DNA of 64,000 nt from Bradyrhizobium sp. dw_411 (GTDB lineage: Bacteria > Pseudomonadota > Alphaproteobacteria > Rhizobiales > Xanthobacteraceae), in contig NZ_JAAVUY010000010.1 in assembly GCF_018449695.1 (NCBI RefSeq), positions 124,001 to 188,000 on the forward strand. Direction: 5' to 3'. Position 1 is the first letter of the stretch; each line of letters opens with the position of its first letter. Positions 8,632 through 17,486 of this stretch are shown here, piece after piece. The notes beneath the pieces are model-generated. The model did no database searches. It was not told where the DNA came from and saw only the letters and a list, made by a program, of their open reading frames with translations. Position numbers and translations under genes: made by a program.

Positions 8632-9375
8632 ATGACCATCAGTTGGTGGACGCTTGGCATTCAGACCGTCAACGTCGTGATTCTGATCTGGCTGCTTGGG
8701 CGCTTCTTCTGGCGTCCGGTCGCGGCGATGATCGAGCAGCGCCGCGCCACGGCGCAGCGGATTGTGGCCGAAGCCGAGGCAAAGCGCAGCGAGGCAACGG
8801 TCGCGCTCGCGGAGATCGAGCGTACGCGCGACGGCTTGGCACGAGAACGCGAAACGATCCTGGCGGAGGCCCACGAAGCGGCGGAGCGGGAACGCGCGAC
8901 GCGCCTGGCGGAGGCGGAAAAGGAGGCGCGAGCCCTGGAAGATGCAATGAAAGCGACGATCGCCAAGGAAAAGCAGGCGATCGATAAAGCCTGGGCCGAG
9001 CGTGCAAGCCGGCTTGCGATCGATATCGCCGAGCGTCTTGCGGCGCGTCTCGATGGTCCGGCGGTACGTGCTGCATTCCTGGATTGGCTTGTTAAGGAAA
9101 TCCGGGCTCTGCCGACACCGGCGCGACAAGCTGCAGCCGCGGAGGGCGTCACGCTGGAGGCTACGAGCGCGACAGCGCTTGTTCCTGCCGACCAGGATCG
9201 CTACCGCGAACAAATCGGCGCGGCGCTTGGTGCCCATCCGCAGATCGTCTTCAAGGAGGATCGCACGCTCATCGCCGGCCTGGAACTGCAGGGGCCGCAT
9301 TTCGTCGTGAGCAATAGTTGGCGTGCCGATCTCACAAAAATCCTCTCAGGCCTTACGCATGACAATCGAGCTTGA
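8632..9375 (+). CDS. atpF: N-ATPase subunit b with delta-like C-terminus
   Basis: Peripheral stalk. 247 residues, far longer than a typical b subunit of about 160. One N-terminal membrane helix (about 5-25) leads into a long charged coiled coil (about 30-140), and a C-terminal globular part ends in DRTLIAGLELQGPHFVVSNS, resembling the end of the delta subunit. No separate delta gene occurs in the operon, so this chain probably supplies both roles. It overlaps atpA by 17 bp. Confidence 0.9.
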   Translation: MTISWWTLGIQTVNVVILIWLLGRFFWRPVAAMIEQRRATAQRIVAEAEAKRSEATVALAEIERTRDGLARERETILAEAHEAAERERATRLAEAEKEARALEDAMKATIAKEKQAIDKAWAERASRLAIDIAERLAARLDGPAVRAAFLDWLVKEIRALPTPARQAAAAEGVTLEATSATALVPADQDRYREQIGAALGAHPQIVFKEDRTLIAGLELQGPHFVVSNSWRADLTKILSGLTHDNRA

Positions 9376-10909
9376 AACCCAGGCGGATGCATGGCTGGTG
9401 CAGGCCCGCGCCAAGCTTGATAACGCTGCGCTTGGTCCGCGAGCCGAACAGATCGGGCGGGTCGAGGAGGTCGGAGACGGCATCGCGATCGTCTCCGGGC
9501 TGCCCAATGTCAGGCTCGACGAGTTGCTGCGCTTCGATAAAGGACAGTTCGGCTTCGTCCAGGTGCTCGAACGCGACCGGGTCGGCTGTGTTCTATTGGA
9601 CGATGTCGATGCGATCGAAGCCGGCGACATGGTGCGCGGTACCGGCGATGTGGTGCGCGTTCCCGTGGGGCCGACGATGCTTGGCCGCGTCGTCGATCCG
9701 CTCGGCCGGCCGCTCGATGGTAAGGGACCAATAGCGAACGACACATTGGAACCTATCGAGCGCCCGGCTCCGGCGATTATCGATCGGGATCTCGTGATCC
9801 AGCCAGTTCAAACCGGCCTCGTGGTCGTCGATACCCTGTTCGCGCTCGGCCGCGGCCAGCGCGAACTGATTATCGGCGATCGTGCCGTCGGCAAGACGAC
9901 GATCGCGATCGACACGATTATCAATCAGAAGACGAGCGATATCGTTTGCGTCTACGTCGCGGTTGGCCAGAAGAGCTCAAGCGTACGCCGCGCCGTCGAT
10001 GCGATCCAGAAAAGCGGAGCCTTGGAGCGCTGCATCATCGTCGTTGCCGGATCTGCAAGTTCTCCCGGCCTGCAATGGATTGCACCCTTTGCCGGATTTA
10101 CGATGGCAGAATATTTCCGCGACCGCGGCCAGCATGCGCTGGTCGTGGTTGACGACCTGACGAAGCACGCCGCTACCCATCGTGAGATCGCGCTGCTGAC
10201 GCGTCAGTCGCCTGGACGCGAAGCTTATCCGGGCGATGTGTTTTACGTGCATGCGCGGCTGCTGGAACGCGCCGCGAAGCTCTCCAAGGAGAAGGGTGGA
10301 GGCTCGCTGACGGCACTGCCGATTGCCGAAACCGACGCAGGAAATCTTAGCGCTTATATCCCGACCAACCTGATCTCGATCACGGATGGCCAGATCGTGC
10401 TCGATGCCAAGTTGTTTCATGAAGGGCAGAAGCCCGCCGTGGATGTCGGTACCAGCGTCAGCCGGGTCGGCGGCAAGACCCAGGCCCATGCCTTGCGGGA
10501 GACGGCCAAGACGCTGCGCCTCGACTATGCCCAGTTTCTTGAACTGGAAATGTTCACGCGATTCGGCGGTATGCCGGATACGCGCGTGCGCGATCAGTTG
10601 ACGCGGGGCGCCCGGATACGCGCAATCCTCGACCAGCCCCAGCACGCGCCGGTGCGGCTTGCCGATGAGGTGGCGCTGGTTTTGGCAGTTCAGTCCGGCT
10701 TGTTGGACCGACTGCCGCTGTCGGCGGTAAGCGCCTTCCGGCAGGGCCTGAGTGAGGCCATCGATCGCGGTGCTCCCGGGGCCGTTCGGACGATCCAGGA
10801 GTCCGGCACGCTCGATGATGCCGGGAGGCAGGCGCTGGGCGAGATACTGCGCCGCTATGCACAGGGCTTCATTCCGGCCGCACGTCCGGAAACGGTCAGC
10901 CAGCCATGA
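9359..10909 (+). CDS. atpA: N-ATPase subunit alpha
   Basis: Non-catalytic nucleotide-binding subunit; 516 residues. The Walker A loop is GDRAVGKTT (Lys179). GRVVDPLGRPLDGKGPI and VDVGTSVSRVGGKTQ are alpha-family segments. Start taken at ATG 9359, where the family-like sequence MTIELETQADAWL begins. Encoded between atpF and atpG as in other N-ATPase operons. Confidence 0.96.
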   Translation: MTIELETQADAWLVQARAKLDNAALGPRAEQIGRVEEVGDGIAIVSGLPNVRLDELLRFDKGQFGFVQVLERDRVGCVLLDDVDAIEAGDMVRGTGDVVRVPVGPTMLGRVVDPLGRPLDGKGPIANDTLEPIERPAPAIIDRDLVIQPVQTGLVVVDTLFALGRGQRELIIGDRAVGKTTIAIDTIINQKTSDIVCVYVAVGQKSSSVRRAVDAIQKSGALERCIIVVAGSASSPGLQWIAPFAGFTMAEYFRDRGQHALVVVDDLTKHAATHREIALLTRQSPGREAYPGDVFYVHARLLERAAKLSKEKGGGSLTALPIAETDAGNLSAYIPTNLISITDGQIVLDAKLFHEGQKPAVDVGTSVSRVGGKTQAHALRETAKTLRLDYAQFLELEMFTRFGGMPDTRVRDQLTRGARIRAILDQPQHAPVRLADEVALVLAVQSGLLDRLPLSAVSAFRQGLSEAIDRGAPGAVRTIQESGTLDDAGRQALGEILRRYAQGFIPAARPETVSQP

Positions 10910-11760
10910 CCGAGCGCCTCGCCGACATCGACGCGCGTATTGACGGCATCGGCCAGCTCAAGGCCGTGGTGAACGCGATGCGCGGCATCGCGGCGGCTCG
11001 CGCCCAGCAGGCTCGCAGCCAGTTGACCGCCGTCGACAGCTACGCCGCAACGATTGCGGCCGCGATCGGACGGGCGCTTGCGCTGGCTCCTACCGCTCGC
11101 CTTGGCGCGGCCCGTCAACCGATGCGGCCCGCACTCGTGCTATTTTGCGCGGAGCAGGGATTTGCCGGCGCATTCAGCGAGCGCGTGCTCGATGTGGTCG
11201 GCGCCGATCTCGCCAAATCCGAATTGTTTCTGATCGGTACACGCGGAGGCATAGCGGCTGCTGAAAGGAACGTCACCGCTGGTTGGAAAACACCCATGCC
11301 GTCGCATTCGCTGGGTATTCCAAGGCTCGCCGACACCATCGCGCAAGCGCTTTACACCCGTATCGCCAGCGGCGAAATCGGGCAACTCGATGCTGTCTTC
11401 AGCGAACGCCGGCCGGGCCACGCGATAGAGGTGCGGCGCCGCCGGCTGTTTCCCTTCGACGCAGCGCAGTTTCCGCCCCCGTCCGATACCAACGCACCTA
11501 TCGTGAATCTGGCGCCGGAAGCTCTGCTGCGCGCGCTTGCGACGGATTATCTGCATGCACAGCTCTGCAACGCAGCGCTCCATGCCTTCGCGGCGGAGAA
11601 CGAGGCGCGTATGGAAGCCATGGCGGCGGCACGTAACCAGATCGAGCGCCAGCTTTCCGAACTGCAGGCAACGCAGCGGCATGTACGGCAGGAGGAAATC
11701 ACGGCGGAAATCATTGAGCTTGCCGCCGGCGAGACAGCGAGCCGAGCCGGCAAGAACTGA
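10906..11760 (+). CDS. atpG: N-ATPase subunit gamma
   Basis: Rotating shaft; 284 residues. The N-terminal coiled-coil helix begins ADIDARIDGIGQLKAVVNAMRGIAAARA and the C-terminal helix contains NEARMEAMAAARNQIERQLSEL, both typical. It overlaps atpA by 4 bp and is the last gene of the run. The 164 bp after it contain no clear intrinsic terminator but do hold the first motif A site. Confidence 0.93.
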   Translation: MTERLADIDARIDGIGQLKAVVNAMRGIAAARAQQARSQLTAVDSYAATIAAAIGRALALAPTARLGAARQPMRPALVLFCAEQGFAGAFSERVLDVVGADLAKSELFLIGTRGGIAAAERNVTAGWKTPMPSHSLGIPRLADTIAQALYTRIASGEIGQLDAVFSERRPGHAIEVRRRRLFPFDAAQFPPPSDTNAPIVNLAPEALLRALATDYLHAQLCNAALHAFAAENEARMEAMAAARNQIERQLSELQATQRHVRQEEITAEIIELAAGETASRAGKN

Positions 11761-11822
11761 CGCCGCTGGAATTGAACCTTGCCGGTCGTAATTTAAACGT
11801 CCGGATCAGGCAAAAAATTCAC

Positions 11823-11841
11823 TAGGTAATTTCCGAACCTG
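11823..11841 (+). promoter_or_regulatory. Motif A site 1 (FixJ-box-like)
   Basis: Reads TAGGTAATTTCCGAACCTG on the plus strand, 83 bp before the PstB-like start codon and pointing toward it. One of seven copies in this window; see the finding on motif A. Confidence 0.7.
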
Positions 11842-11924
11842 TCGTCGCGAATATCTTTGGGGCAGGTTGCCGTCGGAAGCCGATCAACTCGTACAGCGCT
11901 TCGCACCACGAAGCAGAAACTATC

Positions 11925-12767
11925 GTGATGGACGCGTTGATCGAAAAAACATCGGCTGCCGCCACGTCCATTGGTATGGGCGCCTCACGGCTAAGGGCTG
12001 CCGAGCCCTTAAATACGCAAAAGATGTCCATCAAAAATCTTGACTTCTACTACGGCGATACTCAGGCGCTGAAAAGCGTGACGCTGAATTTACCGGAGAA
12101 GCAAGTGACGGGGATGATGGGGCCATCCGGTTGCGGCAAGTCGACACTGCTGCGGGTATTAAACCGGATGTATGATTTGTATCCGGGTCAACGCGCGACC
12201 GGCGAGGTCCGACTTGATGGTCAGGACATTCTCGGGCCAACGATCGACCTCAACCTGCTTCGCAGCCGGGTCGGTATGGTTTTCCAGGAGCCGACGATGT
12301 TTCCGATGTCGATCTATGACAACATCGCTTTTGGGCCGAGGATCTACGAAAAACTGTCTCGCGCCCGAGCCGACGAACGGGTGGAGGAGTCGCTGACGCG
12401 AGCCGCGATCTGGACCGAGGTGAAAGATCGTCTTGACGAGCCGGCAGGAGAACTTTCGATCGGCCAGCAGCAGCGTCTCTGCATTGCACGCGCGCTTGCG
12501 AGACGGCCCGAGGTGATCTTGCTGGACGAGCCGACCAGCGCGCTGGATCCGATCAGTACGCAAAAAATCGAGGAGCTGATCGCCGAGTTGAAGCCGACTT
12601 TAACGATCGCTATCGTGACCCACAACATGGAGCAAGCCGCGCGATGCGCCGATCAGGTGGCGTTCTTTTACCTCGGTGAGGTGATTGAGGTGGGACCAAC
12701 GGCGCAGATATTCTCCGCGCCGCAGCAGCCTAGTACCCAGAATTATATCGCAGGCCGGTTCGGCTGA
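11925..12767 (+). CDS. pstB: PstB-like phosphate ABC transporter ATPase (orphan)
   Basis: ATP-binding subunit of the Pst class. 280 residues: Walker A GPSGCGKSTL, Q-loop FQEPTMFPMSIYDNIAFG, Walker B VILLDEPTSALDP and the H-loop THNMEQAARCADQ. The ABC signature reads LSIGQQQRL, with Ile at a normally glycine position. No pstS, pstC, pstA or phoU lies nearby, so it must serve permeases encoded elsewhere or act in another role. The first 33 residues are non-homologous; the ATG at 12024 (MSIKNLDFYYGD) is an alternative start. Preceded by a motif A site, hence probably stress-induced. Confidence 0.88.
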   Translation: MMDALIEKTSAAATSIGMGASRLRAAEPLNTQKMSIKNLDFYYGDTQALKSVTLNLPEKQVTGMMGPSGCGKSTLLRVLNRMYDLYPGQRATGEVRLDGQDILGPTIDLNLLRSRVGMVFQEPTMFPMSIYDNIAFGPRIYEKLSRARADERVEESLTRAAIWTEVKDRLDEPAGELSIGQQQRLCIARALARRPEVILLDEPTSALDPISTQKIEELIAELKPTLTIAIVTHNMEQAARCADQVAFFYLGEVIEVGPTAQIFSAPQQPSTQNYIAGRFG

Positions 12768-12809
12768 TAGAGCTATTTGCCGCTGCTAAGTATTGGCGCA
12801 ACGCGCGCG

Positions 12810-13820
12810 TCACCGGCGTATAGGAGGGCCGCGGTAGCTCATCAAGCTCTGAACGTAGTTGCCGCGCTCCCGGGCCTCCGCCTTTGCTCCAAGAGGAGGA
12901 CGCATCAATCCCTTGATAGCGGCCACGGAAGCAAGATCGCGGGCCTTCAGCCAAGTCTCCAGGCCGGAAAGCAGTGACCGGATGTGTTCGGGCCCGTTGC
13001 GAAGCAGAGCCGAAGTGGTCATTACGGCGTCGGCTCCCGCGAGCAGGTACTTGATGACTTCATCCGCGGTCCGCACGCCCGTACTCCCGGCAAGCGAAGC
13101 GTGCGGCAGCCTTTCGGAGAGCAGGGATATCCAGAGCAAACCGAGCCGGATTTCGTCGGCATCGCTCAGCGCGATTTCGTTACTCCAGCGCAATTGAACG
13201 AGATCGATGTCCGGCTGATAGAGGCGATTGAACAGGACCAGCCCGTCTGCGCCGGCATGATCGAGTTGGATTGCCAATGCGCCGAAAGCAGAAAAATAGG
13301 GGTGTAATTTGACCGCCAGGGGAATACCCACCCGAGCGCGAACGGCTTTGACAAGCGCCACACAATCGGCCTCCGCCTGCGCACCTGTGACAAAGGGATC
13401 GGACGCGATCCGGTAGATGTTGAGCTCGAGCGCGGCGGCTCCAGCCTGTTCAATGAGCCGAGCATAGTCGACCCAGCCTGCCTCGGTGGTTCCGTTGAGG
13501 CTGGCGATGATGGGGATATCGACGGCGTCGCGGGCCCGGGCTACGAGATCGAGGTAGCCGTGCGGTCCCGCGTTGTAGGCGATACCCGCGGGAAAATAGG
13601 AACTTGCTTCCGGCGAGCTTTCCGCGCCGATACTCGTCAGCATCTCCGCCTGCAACTCTTCTTGCCGAATCTGCTCTTCAAAGAGCGATGGAAGCACGAC
13701 GGCTCCGGCGCCTGAATCTTCCAGCAGCCGAATTGTACCCACGTCTCCCGTGAGCGGGGAAGCTGACGCAATGATCGGGTTACGCAGCCCAAGGCCGAGA
13801 TAGTCCGTGCCGAGATCCAT
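12810..13820 (-). CDS. Dihydroorotate dehydrogenase-like FMN protein
   Basis: 336-residue TIM-barrel flavoprotein of the DHOD superfamily. It starts MDLGTDYLGLGLRNPIIASASPLTG, with AVKLHPYFSAF and a C-terminal phosphate-binding segment TGVRTADEVIKYLLAGADAV. It lacks the C-terminal [4Fe-4S] extension of PreA. It lies 9 bp downstream of nifJ, so it is co-transcribed as the last gene of the pyruvate oxidation operon. A strong AGGAGAGAAC ribosome site precedes the ATG. The substrate is unknown; true pyrimidine synthesis is unlikely given the context. Confidence 0.85.
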   Translation of the reverse strand: MDLGTDYLGLGLRNPIIASASPLTGDVGTIRLLEDSGAGAVVLPSLFEEQIRQEELQAEMLTSIGAESSPEASSYFPAGIAYNAGPHGYLDLVARARDAVDIPIIASLNGTTEAGWVDYARLIEQAGAAALELNIYRIASDPFVTGAQAEADCVALVKAVRARVGIPLAVKLHPYFSAFGALAIQLDHAGADGLVLFNRLYQPDIDLVQLRWSNEIALSDADEIRLGLLWISLLSERLPHASLAGSTGVRTADEVIKYLLAGADAVMTTSALLRNGPEHIRSLLSGLETWLKARDLASVAAIKGLMRPPLGAKAEARERGNYVQSLMSYRGPPIRR

Positions 13821-13829
13821 GTTCTCTCC

Positions 13830-16800
13830 TCAGCCTTTCAACTCGCCGCCTGGTCGTGTGTCGGGGTGAAACCGGCTGCCATCGCGATTGGCGAGCGCTT
13901 CATACTGGGCGTACTTCTCGCTGGCGGCCGTCTGCGCGTGGGCAAGCAACTCGGCGGCGTCCTGCGGCCGGCTGTTGGCCAGGCTGCGATAGCGCAGTTC
14001 GTTATAGGCGTAGTCCTTTAGCGGAATTGTGGGCCGCGGGGAGTCAAGACGGAACGGCGCTTCGCCGGCGTTTCGCATTGCCGGGTTGAAGCGAAACAGC
14101 GGCCAATAGCCGGAGGCCGTGGCCAGATCCTGCTGGCGCATGCCGAAGCGGAGATCGAAACCGTGCGCGATGCAATGACTGTATGCCAGGATCAAGGATG
14201 GCCCGGGCCAGGCCTCGGCTTCACGGAAAGCCAGCAGCGTCTGCTGCGGGTTGGCGCCCATCGCGACCTGGGCAACATAGACGTTGCCATAGGCAATCGC
14301 CTGCAGACCGAGGTCCTTGCGCGCGGTGCGCTTGCCGGCGGCAGCGAATTTGGCGACCGCACCGAGCGGGGTGGCCTTGGACGCCTGGCCGCCGGTGTTG
14401 GAATAGACCTCGGTGTCGAGCACCAGCACGTTAACGTCGCGCCCGCTGGCAAGGACATGGTCAAGACCGCCATAGCCGATATCGTAAGCCCAGCCGTCGC
14501 CTCCCACCAGCCAGATGCTGCGGCGAATCAGATGATCGAGCACGGACAGGAGATCGAGTGCGCGGGGATCGTCGCCTAATTCGGTCAGCCGACGCTTCAG
14601 CTCGGCAATGCGCCCGCGTTGAATGAGAATTTCGGACTCGCGAATCTGGGGCGCAGCAAGGATCGCTTCGGCCAATGGCTCGCCGAGCCGCGGCGCCAGA
14701 TCGTGCAGCAGACGCGCCGCCAGAGCGCCGTGCATATCGGCGGCGAGGCGGAAGCCGAGGCCGAATTCGGCATTGTCCTCAAACAACGAGTTCGACCAGG
14801 CCGGGCCACGACCCTCGCGATTCGCCGTCCAGGGCGTGACCGGCAGATTGCCGCCGTAGATCGAGGAGCAGCCGGTCGCATTGGCGATTTGCAGGCGGTC
14901 CCCGAATAGCTGGGATAGCAGCCGCAGATAAGGCGTCTCCCCGCAGCCGGCGCAGGCCCCGGAGAACTCAAAGAGTGGCTCAAGGAACTGGATGCCGCGC
15001 ACATTGGCGAAATCCACCTGGGCGCGGTCGTTGATTGGCAGTTTCTCGAAAAATGCGATGTTTTCCCGCTCAGCCTCAAGCACCGGCGCCTTTGGCGCCA
15101 TGTTGATGGCTTTGGTGCCGGTTAGGGTAGGGCTATGCGCTGGGCAAACCTCGACGCAAATGCCGCATCCCGTGCAATCCTCGACGTAGAATTGCAAAGT
15201 GAAGACACTGTCGGGATAGCCGCGGGCATTGACCGGCGCCGACTTGAAGGTAGACGGGACGGGTTCGCCGGGATCCATGAGTCTCGCGCCATCGTAAAAT
15301 TTCGCGCGGATCACCGAATGTGGACAGGCAAGCGCGCACTGGCCGCACTGGATGCAGCTATCCGTTTCCCAGATCGGCACCTCGTCAGAGATATTGCGCT
15401 TCTCCCAGGCTGCCGTCCCCAGCGGGAATGTACCGTCGACTGGCATCGCACTGACGGGCAATTCGTCGCCCCGTCCAGCCATAATTGCGGCGGTGACCTG
15501 TTGCACGAATTCCGGCGCTGACGGCGATACGATTGGCGGTCGCTCGAAATCGCTGGTCGCAGCCTGCGGTATCGTAACCTCGCGCAGATGCGCCAGCGTG
15601 TGATCGACGGCGGTAAAGTTTTGCGCGACGACGCTATCGCCCTTCTTGCCGTAAGTTTTCTCGATCATGTGCTTGATGCGTTGCACGGCTTCCTCGCGCG
15701 GAAGCACACCGGAAATCGCGAAAAAGCAGGTCTGCAGGACGGTATTGATCTTGCTGCCTAACCCGGTGTCTCGAGCAACCCGAGAGGCGTCGATGACGAA
15801 CAGACGGAGACGCTTGTCGATGATTTCCTGCTGCACGGAGCGTGGGAGATGGTCCCAGGTCTTTTCCGGCTCGTGCGGGCAGTTGAGCAGGAACGTGGCG
15901 CCGGGAGCGGCGAGCCGAAGTACGTCGACCCGATCAAGGAACCCGAACTGGTGGCAGGCGACGAAGCTTGCAGATGAAATCTGATAGGGCGCGTGAATCG
16001 GATTTGGCCCGAAACGAAGGTGAGAGACCGTCTGCGCCCCGGATTTATGAGAGTCGTAGACGAAATAACCCTGGGCGTAGCGATCCGCGTCTTCGGCCAG
16101 GATCTTGACGCTGCTTTTGTTGGCGCCGACCGTTCCGTCGGATCCAAGTCCGTAGAAAACCGCCCGGACCACTTCGTCCGGTTCGATCATGAATGACGGG
16201 TCGACGGCGAGGCTGGTAAAGGACACGTCGTCGGTAATGCCGACAGTGAAGCTGTTTAGCGGCTCGGGCTTGGTCAATTCGTCGAACACGGCCTTGGTCA
16301 TGGCCGGGGTAAAGTCTTTCGACGACAGTCCATAGCGACCGCCAATTACCCGCGGCAAGATTTTGCGCCGGCCAGAGGCAACCGCCTGGGCCAAGGTCGT
16401 GACCACATCGAGATACAGCGGCTCTCCGGTTGATCCAGGTTCTTTCGTCCGCTCCAGGACAGCGATTGCTTGGGTCGTGGCGGGCAATGCTGCCAGGAAG
16501 TGGTCGGTCGAAAACGGCCGATACAACCGCACCTGCAGCACGCCAAGTTTCTGTTGATCGCCCTTGGTCCGGTTGAGGACTGCGGCAGTATCGCGCGCCG
16601 TTTCCGCTGCGGATCCCATCAGCACGATCACGCGATCGGCGTCCGCCGGACCGTCATATTCGAACAGGCGGTAGGGTCGGCCGGTGATCTCTGCAAAACG
16701 GCTCATCGCCTGTTCGACAATTTTCGGCGTGCGAGCATAAAATGGATTGGCGGTTTCGCGCGCCTGAAAGAACGTGTCGGGATTTTGCGCCGTGCCGCGC

Positions 16801-17486
16801 ATGACCGGCCGTTCGGGTGTCAGCCCACGGCCACGATGCGCCCGAACCAGATCGTCCCGGATCATCTTGCGGATATCGTCGTCCGGAATCAGGGTGAGTT
16901 TGTTGAGCTCATGTGATGTGCGAAACCCGTCAAAGAAGTGAAGAAAGGGCACACGGCTCTCAAGCGTTGCCGCCTGGGCGATCAGCGCGAGATCGTGGGC
17001 TTCCTGCACCGAACCGGAAGCGAGTAGCGCGAATCCGGTGGAACGGATCGCCATCACGTCGGAATGATCGCCGAAGATCGACAATGCCTGAGTGGCGACC
17101 GATCTTGCGGCTACGTTGAAGACCGTCGCGGTCAGCTCTCCCGCGATCTTGAACATATTCGGAAGCATCAGCAGAAGGCCTTGCGACGACGTAAAGGTCG
17201 TCGTGAGTGCACCGGATTGCAGTGCGCCGTGTACCGTGCCGGCAGCTCCCCCTTCGCTCTGCATTTCCTGCACGACGGGAACACTGCCCCAGATGTTGCG
17301 GATACCGTTCGACGCCCACTCATCGGCCAATTCGGCCATCGTGGATGAAGGTGTAATCGGATAGATCGCGCAAACCTCATTCACGCGATAGGCGACATGA
17401 GCGACCGCGGTATTGCCATCCATGGTCGCGGTTGTCTGCGCCGCGATTTTCCGAGTGACTGCTTTTTCGCTGACGATCACGTTCAT
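13830..17486 (-). CDS. nifJ: Pyruvate:ferredoxin (flavodoxin) oxidoreductase
   Basis: Oxidises pyruvate to acetyl-CoA and CO2 with transfer of low-potential electrons. One 1218-residue chain in the usual order: pyrimidine-binding domain (AYRVNEVCAIYPITPSS), domain II, gamma domain, two [4Fe-4S] motifs (CIQCGQCALACPHS and CTGCGICVEVCPAHSP) and the C-terminal TPP domain (CAGCGETPYLRLL, GDGWAYDIGYGG, NTGGQASKATP). The start at 17486 overlaps the flavoprotein stop by 4 bp; a longer frame reads back through that gene. The enzyme is oxygen-sensitive in general, so this operon implies anaerobic or micro-oxic metabolism feeding Pta-AckA. Confidence 0.95.
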   Translation of the reverse strand: MNVIVSEKAVTRKIAAQTTATMDGNTAVAHVAYRVNEVCAIYPITPSSTMAELADEWASNGIRNIWGSVPVVQEMQSEGGAAGTVHGALQSGALTTTFTSSQGLLLMLPNMFKIAGELTATVFNVAARSVATQALSIFGDHSDVMAIRSTGFALLASGSVQEAHDLALIAQAATLESRVPFLHFFDGFRTSHELNKLTLIPDDDIRKMIRDDLVRAHRGRGLTPERPVMRGTAQNPDTFFQARETANPFYARTPKIVEQAMSRFAEITGRPYRLFEYDGPADADRVIVLMGSAAETARDTAAVLNRTKGDQQKLGVLQVRLYRPFSTDHFLAALPATTQAIAVLERTKEPGSTGEPLYLDVVTTLAQAVASGRRKILPRVIGGRYGLSSKDFTPAMTKAVFDELTKPEPLNSFTVGITDDVSFTSLAVDPSFMIEPDEVVRAVFYGLGSDGTVGANKSSVKILAEDADRYAQGYFVYDSHKSGAQTVSHLRFGPNPIHAPYQISSASFVACHQFGFLDRVDVLRLAAPGATFLLNCPHEPEKTWDHLPRSVQQEIIDKRLRLFVIDASRVARDTGLGSKINTVLQTCFFAISGVLPREEAVQRIKHMIEKTYGKKGDSVVAQNFTAVDHTLAHLREVTIPQAATSDFERPPIVSPSAPEFVQQVTAAIMAGRGDELPVSAMPVDGTFPLGTAAWEKRNISDEVPIWETDSCIQCGQCALACPHSVIRAKFYDGARLMDPGEPVPSTFKSAPVNARGYPDSVFTLQFYVEDCTGCGICVEVCPAHSPTLTGTKAINMAPKAPVLEAERENIAFFEKLPINDRAQVDFANVRGIQFLEPLFEFSGACAGCGETPYLRLLSQLFGDRLQIANATGCSSIYGGNLPVTPWTANREGRGPAWSNSLFEDNAEFGLGFRLAADMHGALAARLLHDLAPRLGEPLAEAILAAPQIRESEILIQRGRIAELKRRLTELGDDPRALDLLSVLDHLIRRSIWLVGGDGWAYDIGYGGLDHVLASGRDVNVLVLDTEVYSNTGGQASKATPLGAVAKFAAAGKRTARKDLGLQAIAYGNVYVAQVAMGANPQQTLLAFREAEAWPGPSLILAYSHCIAHGFDLRFGMRQQDLATASGYWPLFRFNPAMRNAGEAPFRLDSPRPTIPLKDYAYNELRYRSLANSRPQDAAELLAHAQTAASEKYAQYEALANRDGSRFHPDTRPGGELKG

